Source of the DNA: a virus
IMG/VR virus record: IMGVR_UViG_3300047372_000205
Location: 1-23,435 of that record
DNA length: 23,435 nt
Strand: one strand, 5' to 3'
The position numbers were made by a program, and so were the translations under genes. The notes beneath the pieces are model-generated. The model did no database searches. It was not told where the DNA came from and saw only the letters and a list, made by a program, of their open reading frames with translations. This document shows, one piece after another, positions 15,195-22,637 of the stretch (the stretch's first letter is position 1; each line of letters starts with the position of its first letter).

Positions 15195-15217
15195 TTTTTG
15201 TTTATTGTTATATGTGG
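15195..15217 (-). promoter_or_regulatory. Shared leader element before uvsX
   Basis: Minus strand contains ATATAACAATAAACAAAAA, almost identical to ATATAACAATCAAACAAAAA before the clamp gene, both preceded by CCA and both ending within about 12 bases of the ATG. It may be an early/middle promoter or a translation-enhancing leader; the sequence match is seen, the role is inferred. Confidence 0.45.
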
Positions 15218-15231
15218 AAAGACTAAATTGT

Positions 15232-15432
15232 TTAGAGTACGTTATCTTCTCCAAACTCAGCTTTTTCTTTTGCTCTAAGTTTTTCCAATTCTTCTAAGTA
15301 GTATTTAGCCTTTCCGCTTAATACTCTAATTTGATCTTGGACATCAGCAAGTCCATGTAAGATTCTTTGGTATTCTCTTACATATTCTTGTTGATCTTCT
15401 GGTAAGTCTTCTATGTTAATCTTGCTGTCCAT
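15232..15432 (-). CDS. Small coiled-coil protein, unrecognised
   Basis: A 66-residue charged protein, probably one long helix pair (EYQRILHGLADVQDQIRVL, YYLEELEKLRAKEKAEF). There is no known motif. Its ATG overlaps the stop of the upstream 69-residue gene by one base (TAATG), so it is co-translated in the clamp-polymerase operon. A small adaptor or regulator of the replisome is possible but unproven. Confidence 0.65.
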   Translation of the reverse strand: MDSKINIEDLPEDQQEYVREYQRILHGLADVQDQIRVLSGKAKYYLEELEKLRAKEKAEFGEDNVL

Positions 15433-15641
15433 TAATCCTCTGCTCTCCTAGCTACCTTATCAATATCTGTATCTTCTATTATTTCCTCATCTGGAAATTG
15501 TATCTTTAATTGATTAGGATCTGCTTGAGTTTTTTTCTGTGCCCAGTAGAACTCTCTTACTTTTTCACCTAATTCCATATCATTAGGGTGTTGTTCTGCT
15601 AAAGCCATGATTTGTCTAAATTTGTAATATGTTCCGTCCAT
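15432..15641 (-). CDS. Small hypothetical protein after DNA polymerase
   Basis: A 69-residue acidic protein (YKFRQIMALAEQHP near the N-terminus, DEEIIEDTDIDKVARRAED at the end). Not recognised. It starts 4 bases after the stop of the polymerase C-terminal half and overlaps the next gene by one base. The tight packing supports a real gene; the function is unknown. Confidence 0.65.
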   Translation of the reverse strand: MDGTYYKFRQIMALAEQHPNDMELGEKVREFYWAQKKTQADPNQLKIQFPDEEIIEDTDIDKVARRAED

Positions 15642-15645
15642 AATT

Positions 15646-16854
15646 TTAAAATAATGCTGATGCGTAGATCAGGTTAGTGTCTAATGTTTGTAGTCCAATT
15701 GCTTTCAATACTCTATTAAGTGGATCTATCATACATTTTTCAAATTGTGTATCAAAATCAACTTGTGGTGCAATCTCATAAGGATGTTCACCTGGTAGAT
15801 ACGCATAAACTTCTGAGATTGGTGTTTTACAGTTGTAAATTTTTAACTTCTCACCATTACCAATTACTTTATACTTATTCTTATATTTTTGATTTTGATT
15901 TAAAATATAATTATAGTAGCCAGCTGCTTTTACGTTAGCTGGACATTTTAGTCCTACTTGAAATTCAATTTGATCGTCGACAATATACTTCTCAATATTA
16001 TTAGTTCTACGATTAAATGAAATGTCATCGACATCTGCTAGTTGAAATTCTTTTTTAGATGCTTTCATAAATGCAACTAATTCTTGTAATTCTTCAGCAC
16101 CGGGGGTTTTTTGTGATTTAAACAAAATCCTAAGCGCTTCTACTAATTTCTCTCTAGCAAATTTAGGAGTTGAGGATTGAATAGTATCAAATCCAATGGT
16201 CTTTACTTTCTTTAGAGACTTATGTCTATCAGTAACTTCTAGTTTATCGTCCCAAGCAATGTTTTGAATATACTTTTTCTTTGACATCCAAATACCATTA
16301 TATGCTAAAGATTCTAATTCAAAGAATAAGAAGTTATCTGTATTTCTAGTATCAGCATACTTCTTCATACATGCTGTAATATAATCCTTAAGTCTAAATG
16401 CATAGAATGCTAAGATAAACTCATCAAGTGGTAGAGCTTTAGTGTCATCATTCCAAACAATAGTTTCATATAGATCTTGAAACTGTACGTAACAAGAATC
16501 TGTATCAATATAGATTACTGCAGGCTTTTCAACTTTACCTTTTACTGTTAAGCCGAATTGCTCATGTACTTTAATATCTTTATGCCAAAACTCTTGACAA
16601 TACTTATTTAAGATAGACTCAGAGTAGAGGATAGCGTTTTTACCCTGTTTTGTAATAGACTCTGCAATATCTATATTAAAGAAGTGAAACCATTTGTTAC
16701 CGAATGCACCATAGATAGAGTTAAGAGTTAATTTTACTGCTTGTTCATAGGCAGTATATTTAGCAGACATCTGCTTGTAGTGATCTACAAGCAGCCCTGC
16801 CTCTTCTCTACTAAGTTGATCGATAGGTTTCTCAGTGAGTTTTGTTATATCCAT
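15646..16854 (-). CDS. gp43B: DNA polymerase, C-terminal half (split gp43B)
   Basis: A 402-residue protein carrying the second half of a family B polymerase. Motif B is KLTLNSIYGAFGN, with Lys41, Asn45, Tyr48 and Gly49. Motif C is YIDTDS at 115-120 with the catalytic Asp pair 117 and 119. KKKYIQ follows, then the thumb. The protein begins about 40 residues before motif B, at the tip of the fingers, and ends YASALF, which could be a clamp-binding tail like the DMFDF end of T4 gp43. It has no exonuclease domain and no motif A; those are in the gene at 20738-22144. The two add up to 870 residues, near T4's 898. The ATG follows the clamp stop after one base. Confidence 0.93.
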   Translation of the reverse strand: MDITKLTEKPIDQLSREEAGLLVDHYKQMSAKYTAYEQAVKLTLNSIYGAFGNKWFHFFNIDIAESITKQGKNAILYSESILNKYCQEFWHKDIKVHEQFGLTVKGKVEKPAVIYIDTDSCYVQFQDLYETIVWNDDTKALPLDEFILAFYAFRLKDYITACMKKYADTRNTDNFLFFELESLAYNGIWMSKKKYIQNIAWDDKLEVTDRHKSLKKVKTIGFDTIQSSTPKFAREKLVEALRILFKSQKTPGAEELQELVAFMKASKKEFQLADVDDISFNRRTNNIEKYIVDDQIEFQVGLKCPANVKAAGYYNYILNQNQKYKNKYKVIGNGEKLKIYNCKTPISEVYAYLPGEHPYEIAPQVDFDTQFEKCMIDPLNRVLKAIGLQTLDTNLIYASALF

Positions 16855-16855
16855 A

Positions 16856-17599
16856 TTAAGCCGTTTGGCAAGTAGATACTGTTAATAGTGTATTTGATTC
16901 TGTAGATTGGAATACTAACTTAGAGTCAGTAACATGTACTTTTTGTTCTTCTCTATCTAATAGGTTTAAGTACTTTTTGTAAACTGTTACTGCACCTTCT
17001 CCATTAGATTCTGGATTAATTACTGCATTAAATGATTTACCATTTACAGCAACACCTTTACCATTTGCTTTTACGCTAAATGTTTCTTCACTATCAAGTC
17101 CAAATAAATTCTTTACTTTATTGATAGTATGTGTATCAATGTTAAAGCTAAACTTAGTATTATCTACTGCGAAGATAGCGTCTTGTTGTGCTGGAGTTAA
17201 GTCTTTAAAACCTAATGAAGGTTCTGAACATGCAAGTGTAATTTCTAATTCATCATTAAACATTCTTAAAGATGATGCGATTAACTCGCCCTCTTGTTCA
17301 ATAAATTCTAACTCACCTTTAATAGCATCGCTTTCAAAGTGTTTAATAGCATCGATTACTTTTGAACCTTCAAAGAAGGCAACTTTCATTTCTGCATCTG
17401 TGTCTGGCCATTCGCTTACTTGGAAAATCTTATCACAGGCTACAGAATGTGATTTTACTGCATCTCGTTGTGGAAGATAAACCGCTGAGTGGATTTGGCC
17501 GTTTTGGATTTTCATATAGACAAAAGAGTCTATAAGCTTTACTCGGTTAATAAACCCAGTTAAAGCGTGTTGGTCAATTCGATCAATTTGTAGTTTCAT
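16856..17599 (-). CDS. gp45: Sliding clamp gp45-like
   Basis: A 247-residue protein, slightly longer than T4 gp45 (228). It shows the alternating strand-helix layout of a clamp: an N-terminal MKLQIDRIDQHALTGFINRVK start, acidic strands such as LEFIEQEGELIASSLRMF, and then a second-domain pattern FSFNIDTHTINKVKNLFGLDSEETFSVKANGKGV typical of a helix followed by beta strands. There are no catalytic motifs. It lies directly before the polymerase C-terminal half, as the gp45-gp43 neighbourhood in T4 would suggest, and after a terminator. The clamp would tether polymerase and, in T4-like phages, also activate late transcription. The similarity is structural, so confidence is moderate. Confidence 0.7.
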   Translation of the reverse strand: MKLQIDRIDQHALTGFINRVKLIDSFVYMKIQNGQIHSAVYLPQRDAVKSHSVACDKIFQVSEWPDTDAEMKVAFFEGSKVIDAIKHFESDAIKGELEFIEQEGELIASSLRMFNDELEITLACSEPSLGFKDLTPAQQDAIFAVDNTKFSFNIDTHTINKVKNLFGLDSEETFSVKANGKGVAVNGKSFNAVINPESNGEGAVTVYKKYLNLLDREEQKVHVTDSKLVFQSTESNTLLTVSTCQTA

Positions 17600-17608
17600 C
17601 TAAATATA

Positions 17609-17631
17609 TTTTTGTTTGATTGTTATATTGG
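17609..17631 (-). promoter_or_regulatory. Shared leader element before the clamp gene
   Basis: Minus strand ATATAACAATCAAACAAAAA, matching the element before uvsX with one inserted base. It follows the terminator at 17659-17688, so a promoter for the clamp-polymerase operon is expected at or near here. Confidence 0.5.
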
Positions 17632-17650
17632 TAAGTTACTAGTTGTTTCA

Positions 17651-17688
17651 TAAAAAGTGAGGCCAGGAAGTAGCGAACCCCTGGCCTC
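17651..17688 (-). terminator. Terminator after nrdA
   Basis: A perfect 9-base-pair stem, GAGGCCAGG (17659-17667) with CCTGGCCTC (17680-17688), followed on the minus strand by ACTTTTT. Its high GC stands out from the surroundings. It ends the nrdB-nrdA transcript before the clamp gene. Confidence 0.85.
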
Positions 17689-17691
17689 GAT

Positions 17692-17730
17692 CCGAGAACT
17701 ATCTCGGTCCTAAGAAGTGGACTTAACCAC
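17692..17730 (-). other. Two further hairpins between nrdA and its terminator
   Basis: CCGAGA/TCTCGG with a 4-base loop (17692-17707) and GTGG/CCAC with a 6-base loop (17717-17730). With the terminator they make three adjacent stems in the nrdA 3' region. They could stabilise the mRNA end or belong to a structured RNA. I see no tRNA fold. Confidence 0.5.
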
Positions 17731-17740
17731 AACTGGAATA

Positions 17741-19561
17741 TTAACCGTCACATGCGACGCAATCTGGGTCTGTAGCGGCTGCGGCAATATCGCCTCTTAG
17801 TACAGATTCAGTTCGCATATAATAAAGTGTCTTCACTCCCTCTTTGTAAGCCTCTAAGTGTACTTTATTAATAAACTTAGTATCAGCCTCTTTTGGAAAT
17901 GCTAGATTTAAACTTACAGCCTGGTCAACATATTGTTGTCTAACACCAGCCTGTTTTACTAAATCTAGTTGATTAATTTCTTTAAATGTCTTAAAGATAT
18001 TCTTTACTGGAATATAAAGATCTTTATCTTTCTCTTCTAAATTATCAAATTTAGTCAGAGTAATTATATTATCTTTATCTAAAATAGAAGTGGCTAGTTT
18101 TACATAATAGTCTTCAATAAAGTCTAGTCCTTGTACAGAACCTCCGTCTTCTAAAATTTTATCCCAAGTTTTCTTAGAGTTTCTATTGATTAATTTTAAG
18201 AATTGCTCTAATACTGGATTCTTTCTAATAAAAGTACCCTTTGCTGTTTGTTCTGTGAACACGTTAGCAGCCCAAGGCTCAATACCTGCAGATACATTAC
18301 CTGCTAGTTTTGAGTTGCTTACAGTTGGTGCCACGGCTCTCAGGTGAGTGTTTCTCATTCCTGTATTAACACACCATAGAGGTTCGCCATATTCATGTGC
18401 CATATCTCTAGATGCCTTTTCACTTTCCGTCTTTAACTGCGAAAAAATCTTGCGAGTCTCAAATTGAGCTGATAAGCCTTCAAATGGAATACCTCTTTCT
18501 TGTAAATAAGTATGCCATCCTAAAACTCCAAGTCCTAGAGCTCTACCCTTTTCTGCAGATCTTACTGAGTTCTCAAACCCTCTCATGAATTTTGCTTTCT
18601 GAATAAATTCATCTAACACTCCATCCAGGAACCAAGTTGCTGTATAAACTAAATCAGTATCTTTCCACTCATCATATTTTGCTAAGTTAACTGAGGATAA
18701 ACAACAAACAAAAGAGTGAGACTCATCTGTATGTAGAGTAATTTCAGAACAGATATTAGTCATATAAACTTTTAATCCGTTTTGTTTATACGCTTCTGGG
18801 TTTGCTCTATTAATATTACCTTTGAACATTACATAAGGCTCACCAGTTGCTTTTCTCTTTCTAAGTACTGCAACCCATCTTCTTCTAGCCTCTTTATCTC
18901 CAGCGTCAATCTTTTCCATAAAACCATCAGGTACTACAACACATTGATGTAGGTTTAAAGATTGTCTATTGACATCTCCCTTTGGTTCTCTAATTTCTAA
19001 CCATTCCCAGAAGTCACCATGTTCAATATCGATATTGACAGATGCTGCTCCTCTTCTCACTGAACCCTGGTTCGTAGCCAAGATTGTTGAGTCATAGATT
19101 TTAGTAAATGGAACTACACCATCTGATGTACCATTACCGGTAATCTTACTACCTGCTGGTCTGATTTGATTAATACCGATACCTACGCCGCCTCCATGTT
19201 TTGCTAGCAACATCATCTCTAAGTTTTTAGATCCAATGTCGTGGATAGAGTCTGCTACGTCGATACCAAAACAAGAAATAGGTAGTCCTCTTTCTAGTCC
19301 TGTATTAGATAAAACTGGAGAGGCTAGGTTCAGCCAGCCTTTCCAGATATAATCAAAAAATTTGCTTGATAATTCAGGTTTACCTAAACGTCTTGCTACT
19401 GTGGTTGAAACTCTCCAGTATGCGTCTTTTGGTTTTTCATCACCAAATAGGTAACCTGCTGATATTGTTTTAACATAAACTTCGGTGTTTGCCCAAAGTG
19501 GAAAGTCCACTCCCAGTTCCCAACCGAGATGTTCTCCGTGGTTTTTTATTTTGTCTGCCAT
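17741..19561 (-). CDS. nrdA: Ribonucleotide reductase large subunit NrdA (class I)
   Basis: A 606-residue catalytic subunit. Seen are the active-site Cys in SCFG (Cys97), the radical-transfer triad NICSE (Asn269, Cys271, Glu273), CCLSSVNL with the partner Cys (286/287), KHGGGVGIG, the YY pair in LYYMRTES and a C-terminal redox pair CVAC. It reduces ribonucleoside diphosphates to dNDPs with NrdB. It is much shorter than E. coli NrdA (761) and starts close to the substrate-binding core, so the N-terminal ATP-cone that mediates dATP inhibition appears absent. It follows nrdB after 9 bases. The assignment is firm. Confidence 0.95.
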   Translation of the reverse strand: MADKIKNHGEHLGWELGVDFPLWANTEVYVKTISAGYLFGDEKPKDAYWRVSTTVARRLGKPELSSKFFDYIWKGWLNLASPVLSNTGLERGLPISCFGIDVADSIHDIGSKNLEMMLLAKHGGGVGIGINQIRPAGSKITGNGTSDGVVPFTKIYDSTILATNQGSVRRGAASVNIDIEHGDFWEWLEIREPKGDVNRQSLNLHQCVVVPDGFMEKIDAGDKEARRRWVAVLRKRKATGEPYVMFKGNINRANPEAYKQNGLKVYMTNICSEITLHTDESHSFVCCLSSVNLAKYDEWKDTDLVYTATWFLDGVLDEFIQKAKFMRGFENSVRSAEKGRALGLGVLGWHTYLQERGIPFEGLSAQFETRKIFSQLKTESEKASRDMAHEYGEPLWCVNTGMRNTHLRAVAPTVSNSKLAGNVSAGIEPWAANVFTEQTAKGTFIRKNPVLEQFLKLINRNSKKTWDKILEDGGSVQGLDFIEDYYVKLATSILDKDNIITLTKFDNLEEKDKDLYIPVKNIFKTFKEINQLDLVKQAGVRQQYVDQAVSLNLAFPKEADTKFINKVHLEAYKEGVKTLYYMRTESVLRGDIAAAATDPDCVACDG

Positions 19562-19570
19562 AATTTAATT

Positions 19571-20572
19571 TTAGTCGAATAAGTCGTCTTCGTCCCAGTT
19601 TTCACCTTCGCCAGCTTTAGAATAATCTGTAGATCTAATAGCGAAGAAATCTGTGTGAGTATGACCACCAGTTAAGTGATAGAACCAATCCAGTTCTCCA
19701 GCAGAATCTTCATCGTAATCGAATGCTGGTTCGTAACCAAGCTCTTGTAACTTTTCGTTAACTCTCTTAGTGATAAAGTTCTTAAGGTCTTTAGCTTTTA
19801 AGTTATCTAGATCTCCTTGTTCGAACATCTTATCGATAAACTTATGCTCTAATTCCTTAATAAGCTCTCCTGCTTTTAATACGTCGGCTTGTACTGATTG
19901 TTTCAATTCTGGGAACTCTTCACACATGTGTCTAAATAATCTACATCCCATTCTAGAGTGTAGAGATTCATCTCTAACTGACCATTTCATTTGTTGTCCA
20001 ACACCTTTTAATAAGTTTCTCATTTGGAATGAGTATAAAACTGCAAAAGAACTATAAAGTGAACAACCCTCTGCAAACGCCGAAAAAATCGCAAGAGATC
20101 TAGCAACCTCTTTCCTAGCGGTCGCATTAAACTTCAAATCTTCGTGAGTATACGGAGCTGTAGTAGCTGTTAATAGTTCAAATTTATCTGCAGTTGCAGG
20201 TTCATGTAAAAATGCTTCAAAGTCTTCAAGACCTAGTGTCTCGTTTAAGTACGAGTATGCTGTTGCGTGGATAGTTTCCTGCGAGCCAAACATCATTGCC
20301 ATCTGTTTGATTTCATGTTTTGGAAACCAAGTTGTAACATATTGAGTCCAGTAATCTGATACAGCACATTCGGTTTGAGCAAAACCTAATAGGATATTAC
20401 CTACTAAGTGTTTTTCGTGAGGTAAAAGATTTTCATTCCAATCTTTAACATCACCTTGCATTGATATTTCAGTGTGTAACCAAAATGCTTGGGCTTGTTT
20501 TAGCCAACCTTCTGTATAATATTCTGGATATTCAAATGGTTTAAAGGCAATTCTTTCTGTGAATAATGACAT
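19571..20572 (-). CDS. nrdB: Ribonucleotide reductase small subunit NrdB (class I)
   Basis: A 333-residue ferritin-like subunit. Metal ligands fit the class Ia pattern: Asp41 or Asp44, Glu99 and His102 in ETIH, Glu168 in AFAEGC, and Glu202 and His205 in RDESLH. Tyr106 in AYSYL sits four residues after His102, exactly as the radical Tyr122 follows His118 in E. coli. The acidic C-terminus NWDEDDLFD is the expected NrdA-binding tail. It is the first gene after tandem terminators, so it needs its own promoter; the only close candidate lies within the preceding 165-base gap. Confidence 0.95.
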   Translation of the reverse strand: MSLFTERIAFKPFEYPEYYTEGWLKQAQAFWLHTEISMQGDVKDWNENLLPHEKHLVGNILLGFAQTECAVSDYWTQYVTTWFPKHEIKQMAMMFGSQETIHATAYSYLNETLGLEDFEAFLHEPATADKFELLTATTAPYTHEDLKFNATARKEVARSLAIFSAFAEGCSLYSSFAVLYSFQMRNLLKGVGQQMKWSVRDESLHSRMGCRLFRHMCEEFPELKQSVQADVLKAGELIKELEHKFIDKMFEQGDLDNLKAKDLKNFITKRVNEKLQELGYEPAFDYDEDSAGELDWFYHLTGGHTHTDFFAIRSTDYSKAGEGENWDEDDLFD

Positions 20573-20614
20573 TTGCTAATTCTTTATTTTTTATGGTTTT
20601 CTAATTAATTTAAT

Positions 20615-20632
20615 AAAAAGGTCTTTTAGACC
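20615..20632 (-). terminator. Second of two tandem terminators before nrdB
   Basis: GGTCT/AGACC stem with a 3-base loop (20620-20632), followed on the minus strand by TTTTT (20615-20619). Confidence 0.75.
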
Positions 20633-20652
20633 AAAAAAGGTCTTTCCGACCT
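20633..20652 (-). terminator. First of two tandem terminators before nrdB
   Basis: AGGTC/GACCT stem (20638-20642 with 20648-20652) with a 5-base loop, followed on the minus strand by TTTTTT. It lies 86 bases beyond the stop of the polymerase N-terminal half. Confidence 0.75.
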
Positions 20653-20737
20653 CATTTAACCTCTACTTAAACCTAATAAATTATTAGCAGCGCTGCTATT
20701 GATTTATATATCTTTGCGCTGCAGAAATTTATTGACT
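20653..20737 (-). other. Structured gap between polymerase N-half and the terminators
   Basis: Non-coding. On the minus strand it holds CTGCAGCGC, the late-type motif, the self-complementary AGCAGCGCTGCT (20687-20698), an AT palindrome CTAATAATTTATTAG and the repeated segment AGGTTTAAG / AGGTTAAAT. The GC-rich words stand out from the AT-rich background. No gene is visible. Confidence 0.5.
20704..20712 (-). promoter_or_regulatory. Late-type motif upstream of nrdB, ahead of terminators
   Basis: Minus strand AAAGATATATAAATC, identical in core to the virion-gene motifs and placed 26 bases after the polymerase N-half stop. The tandem terminators lie between it and nrdB, so transcription from here would give mainly a short RNA. 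Confidence 0.45.
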
Positions 20738-22144
20738 TTAGAGCTTAAATTTTTTTTCGATTTCATGCGCTTTTTCATAATATGTATAAGAAGTTTTCTT
20801 GTAGTCTTTTCTTTGATCATATAGATCTGCTAAAATCTTTTTAAGAATACTATCTTTCTTCTGATATACTACGCCATTCTCACAAACAATTACTGCTTCA
20901 TCTTTACGACGCTCAGCTATTTGCGATTCCTCTACCATTTCAACGAATGAATCGGGCGAGATATTAAACTGCCTCATGATGGATGGATATAGCGATGCAA
21001 AGTCAAATGCACTTACACCACCATAATATCCAACAATTGGTTGTTTAACAAAAGCACCCTCGTACTTACTATCCTTCTTACCATCTTCTCTATCGTATTC
21101 TACACCGATACGTTTACCCTGTTCGGTTAGTTTACGAGCCATTAGAGATTCGGTAACAGCCACTGGTGAAGCGGCTTTATATAATGGCATTCTAGTTATT
21201 GTTGCTAAAGTAAGCAGTACTTCCATCGATCTAAGCTTTTGATCGATATAGTAAACTAGACAGGAGTCAACCACATTATAGAAAACATACTTTTGAAAGT
21301 CGTTTTCATAGAGGTCTTGTAAGCTACCACTATATTGTATTTTACTTATACCCTCAAGGACTGCGCCAGAAACAAATGCTAATGCATTAGATTCTTTTAC
21401 TGCAACCGATCTATCATATTTATCGTACAATTGCATGTAGTCCAAAATACCCATGTGAAGTGGGCGAGAGTCTTTTTTATCAAGAGCGCCAGTACAAGCA
21501 ACTTCTGTTAAATCAATTTGTAAGATTTTACATCTGTTGACAATATACTGCCAGTCATAATTGATAAAGTTCCAACCTGTCATCATAGGAAACTTAGGTA
21601 AAAACTTATGCAAGAAAGCGTAGACCATGTCATACTCGTTCTTAAATTTGTAATAACTAAATTCCCAATCAGTATCATACCCATTAAAGTGAGCATTCGT
21701 ATCGGATTCAATCTTATTAATTTGATCGGCCGAAAGATCTTCTAGTCCAAGTACGATTGCTTTTCTTTCTGGAGTAATAATAGAAAAGGTTAAGATTCTA
21801 GACTTAGCCTCTTCAGGTTTCGGGAAGCCATCAACAATCTCTGTCTCAATATCGACAAAGTATGTTCGTGGCATATTGAACTCAAAGATTTCATCTTGAT
21901 CTTTTTGTGGTAGACCGTCCATGAAATAAAGAAGTGAAAACTTATTAAAAGATCTAGAGATAGACTTCTTAACATGGCGACCATCCCAGTTTCTAACTGT
22001 TGCGTCTTTCCATCTGTCGTTATCTTTAGCTACAACCCAGTTTTGAAACTTGTCAATGTTGTATCTTTTAAAGGCAACTTCACCTTGTTTATCGTAATAT
22101 GATACGATTACTTCTTTCTCTCTTTGTTCAATATCTAATAACAT
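20738..22144 (-). CDS. gp43A: DNA polymerase, N-terminal half (split gp43A)
   Basis: A 468-residue protein with the N-terminal and 3'-5' exonuclease domains and motif A of a family B polymerase. Exo I is YFVDIET (Asp98, Glu100), Exo II is WNFINYDWQY (Asp197), Exo III is YNVVD (Tyr289, Asp293), and motif A is DFASLYPSI (Asp381). After motif A it continues through QRKDYKK, the first fingers helix, and stops at KKFKL. Motifs B and C are missing here and are found in the gene at 15646-16854. No intein or splice signal is visible at the end, so the halves probably assemble as separate chains. The ATG overlaps the dUTPase stop by one base. Confidence 0.94.
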   Translation of the reverse strand: MLLDIEQREKEVIVSYYDKQGEVAFKRYNIDKFQNWVVAKDNDRWKDATVRNWDGRHVKKSISRSFNKFSLLYFMDGLPQKDQDEIFEFNMPRTYFVDIETEIVDGFPKPEEAKSRILTFSIITPERKAIVLGLEDLSADQINKIESDTNAHFNGYDTDWEFSYYKFKNEYDMVYAFLHKFLPKFPMMTGWNFINYDWQYIVNRCKILQIDLTEVACTGALDKKDSRPLHMGILDYMQLYDKYDRSVAVKESNALAFVSGAVLEGISKIQYSGSLQDLYENDFQKYVFYNVVDSCLVYYIDQKLRSMEVLLTLATITRMPLYKAASPVAVTESLMARKLTEQGKRIGVEYDREDGKKDSKYEGAFVKQPIVGYYGGVSAFDFASLYPSIMRQFNISPDSFVEMVEESQIAERRKDEAVIVCENGVVYQKKDSILKKILADLYDQRKDYKKTSYTYYEKAHEIEKKFKL

Positions 22145-22608
22145 TAATATCCTCGGTTTTGACGGTCATGGTTTTCTGCGTTCTTCGCCATGTACAAGTT
22201 AACAATATCTTTAGAAGTCATACCAATAGAAATTGCAAAGTTCATATAAAAGTGCAATCCATCGATCCATTCATAAAAGAGTTCTAACTTATCTGCCTCT
22301 GTCAAATCCTCGATCTTCATGTTCTCTGCTTCTTTGTGTGTGCTTTTCCAATACTTCCAAGCACCAGAAGCGATACCATCGTTGATGCCTCCTAAGGCAT
22401 CAAACATTTCATTTAGTTCATCACTCATTGCGTGTTTGTTAACACACCAGAAATCTGCAATTTGTTTTAAGTTCCAACCTGTAAAGTCAAAACCTAAACG
22501 CTTTTGTAGTTCTACCTGCTTATTGTAAATCAGGCCTAGTGTGTCGTCTGCTTCCGAGTGGAAATCTTGTACCTCGAGATCGGCACATTTATTATCTGCG
22601 TTCGCCAT
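22144..22608 (-). CDS. All-alpha dimeric dUTPase (dUTPase-2 / MazG superfamily)
   Basis: A 154-residue helical protein. The family pattern is visible: NKQVELQKRLGF, SDELNEMFDAL (Glu64, Glu67), WKYWK (84-88), the metal-binding EWIDGLHF with Glu113, Asp116 and His119, and the closing KNAENHDRQNRGY. This family hydrolyses dUTP (often dUDP too) to dUMP, keeping uracil out of DNA and supplying the thymidylate precursor. It is co-translated with the polymerase N-half through a one-base overlap (TAATG), matching its job beside DNA synthesis. The substrate could differ within the superfamily, but the closing motif favours dUTPase. Confidence 0.85.
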   Translation of the reverse strand: MANADNKCADLEVQDFHSEADDTLGLIYNKQVELQKRLGFDFTGWNLKQIADFWCVNKHAMSDELNEMFDALGGINDGIASGAWKYWKSTHKEAENMKIEDLTEADKLELFYEWIDGLHFYMNFAISIGMTSKDIVNLYMAKNAENHDRQNRGY

Positions 22609-22637
22609 ATTTTGTTATTTGTATTTTATAGTTAAAA

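Noticed and set aside
17651-17740. A GGTTCG sequence near a CCTGGCCTC stem, suggesting a tRNA or T-arm.
   Set aside because: The stem closes on itself as a terminator hairpin; no acceptor, D or anticodon arms can be drawn.
20738-20760. A run of eight A at the end of the polymerase N-half that could be a frameshift site.
   Set aside because: A -1 shift hits a stop at once and a +1 shift adds only about 14 unrelated residues; neither joins the C-terminal half, which is several genes away.
15646-22144. A split intein joining the two polymerase halves.
   Set aside because: The N-half ends KKFKL and the C-half starts MDITKLTEK, with no intein blocks or conserved Cys/Ser/His-Asn junction residues.
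15646-22144. Homing endonuclease or transposase between the polymerase halves.
   Set aside because: Every gene between them is nrdB, nrdA or clamp, and the gaps are too short to encode a nuclease.
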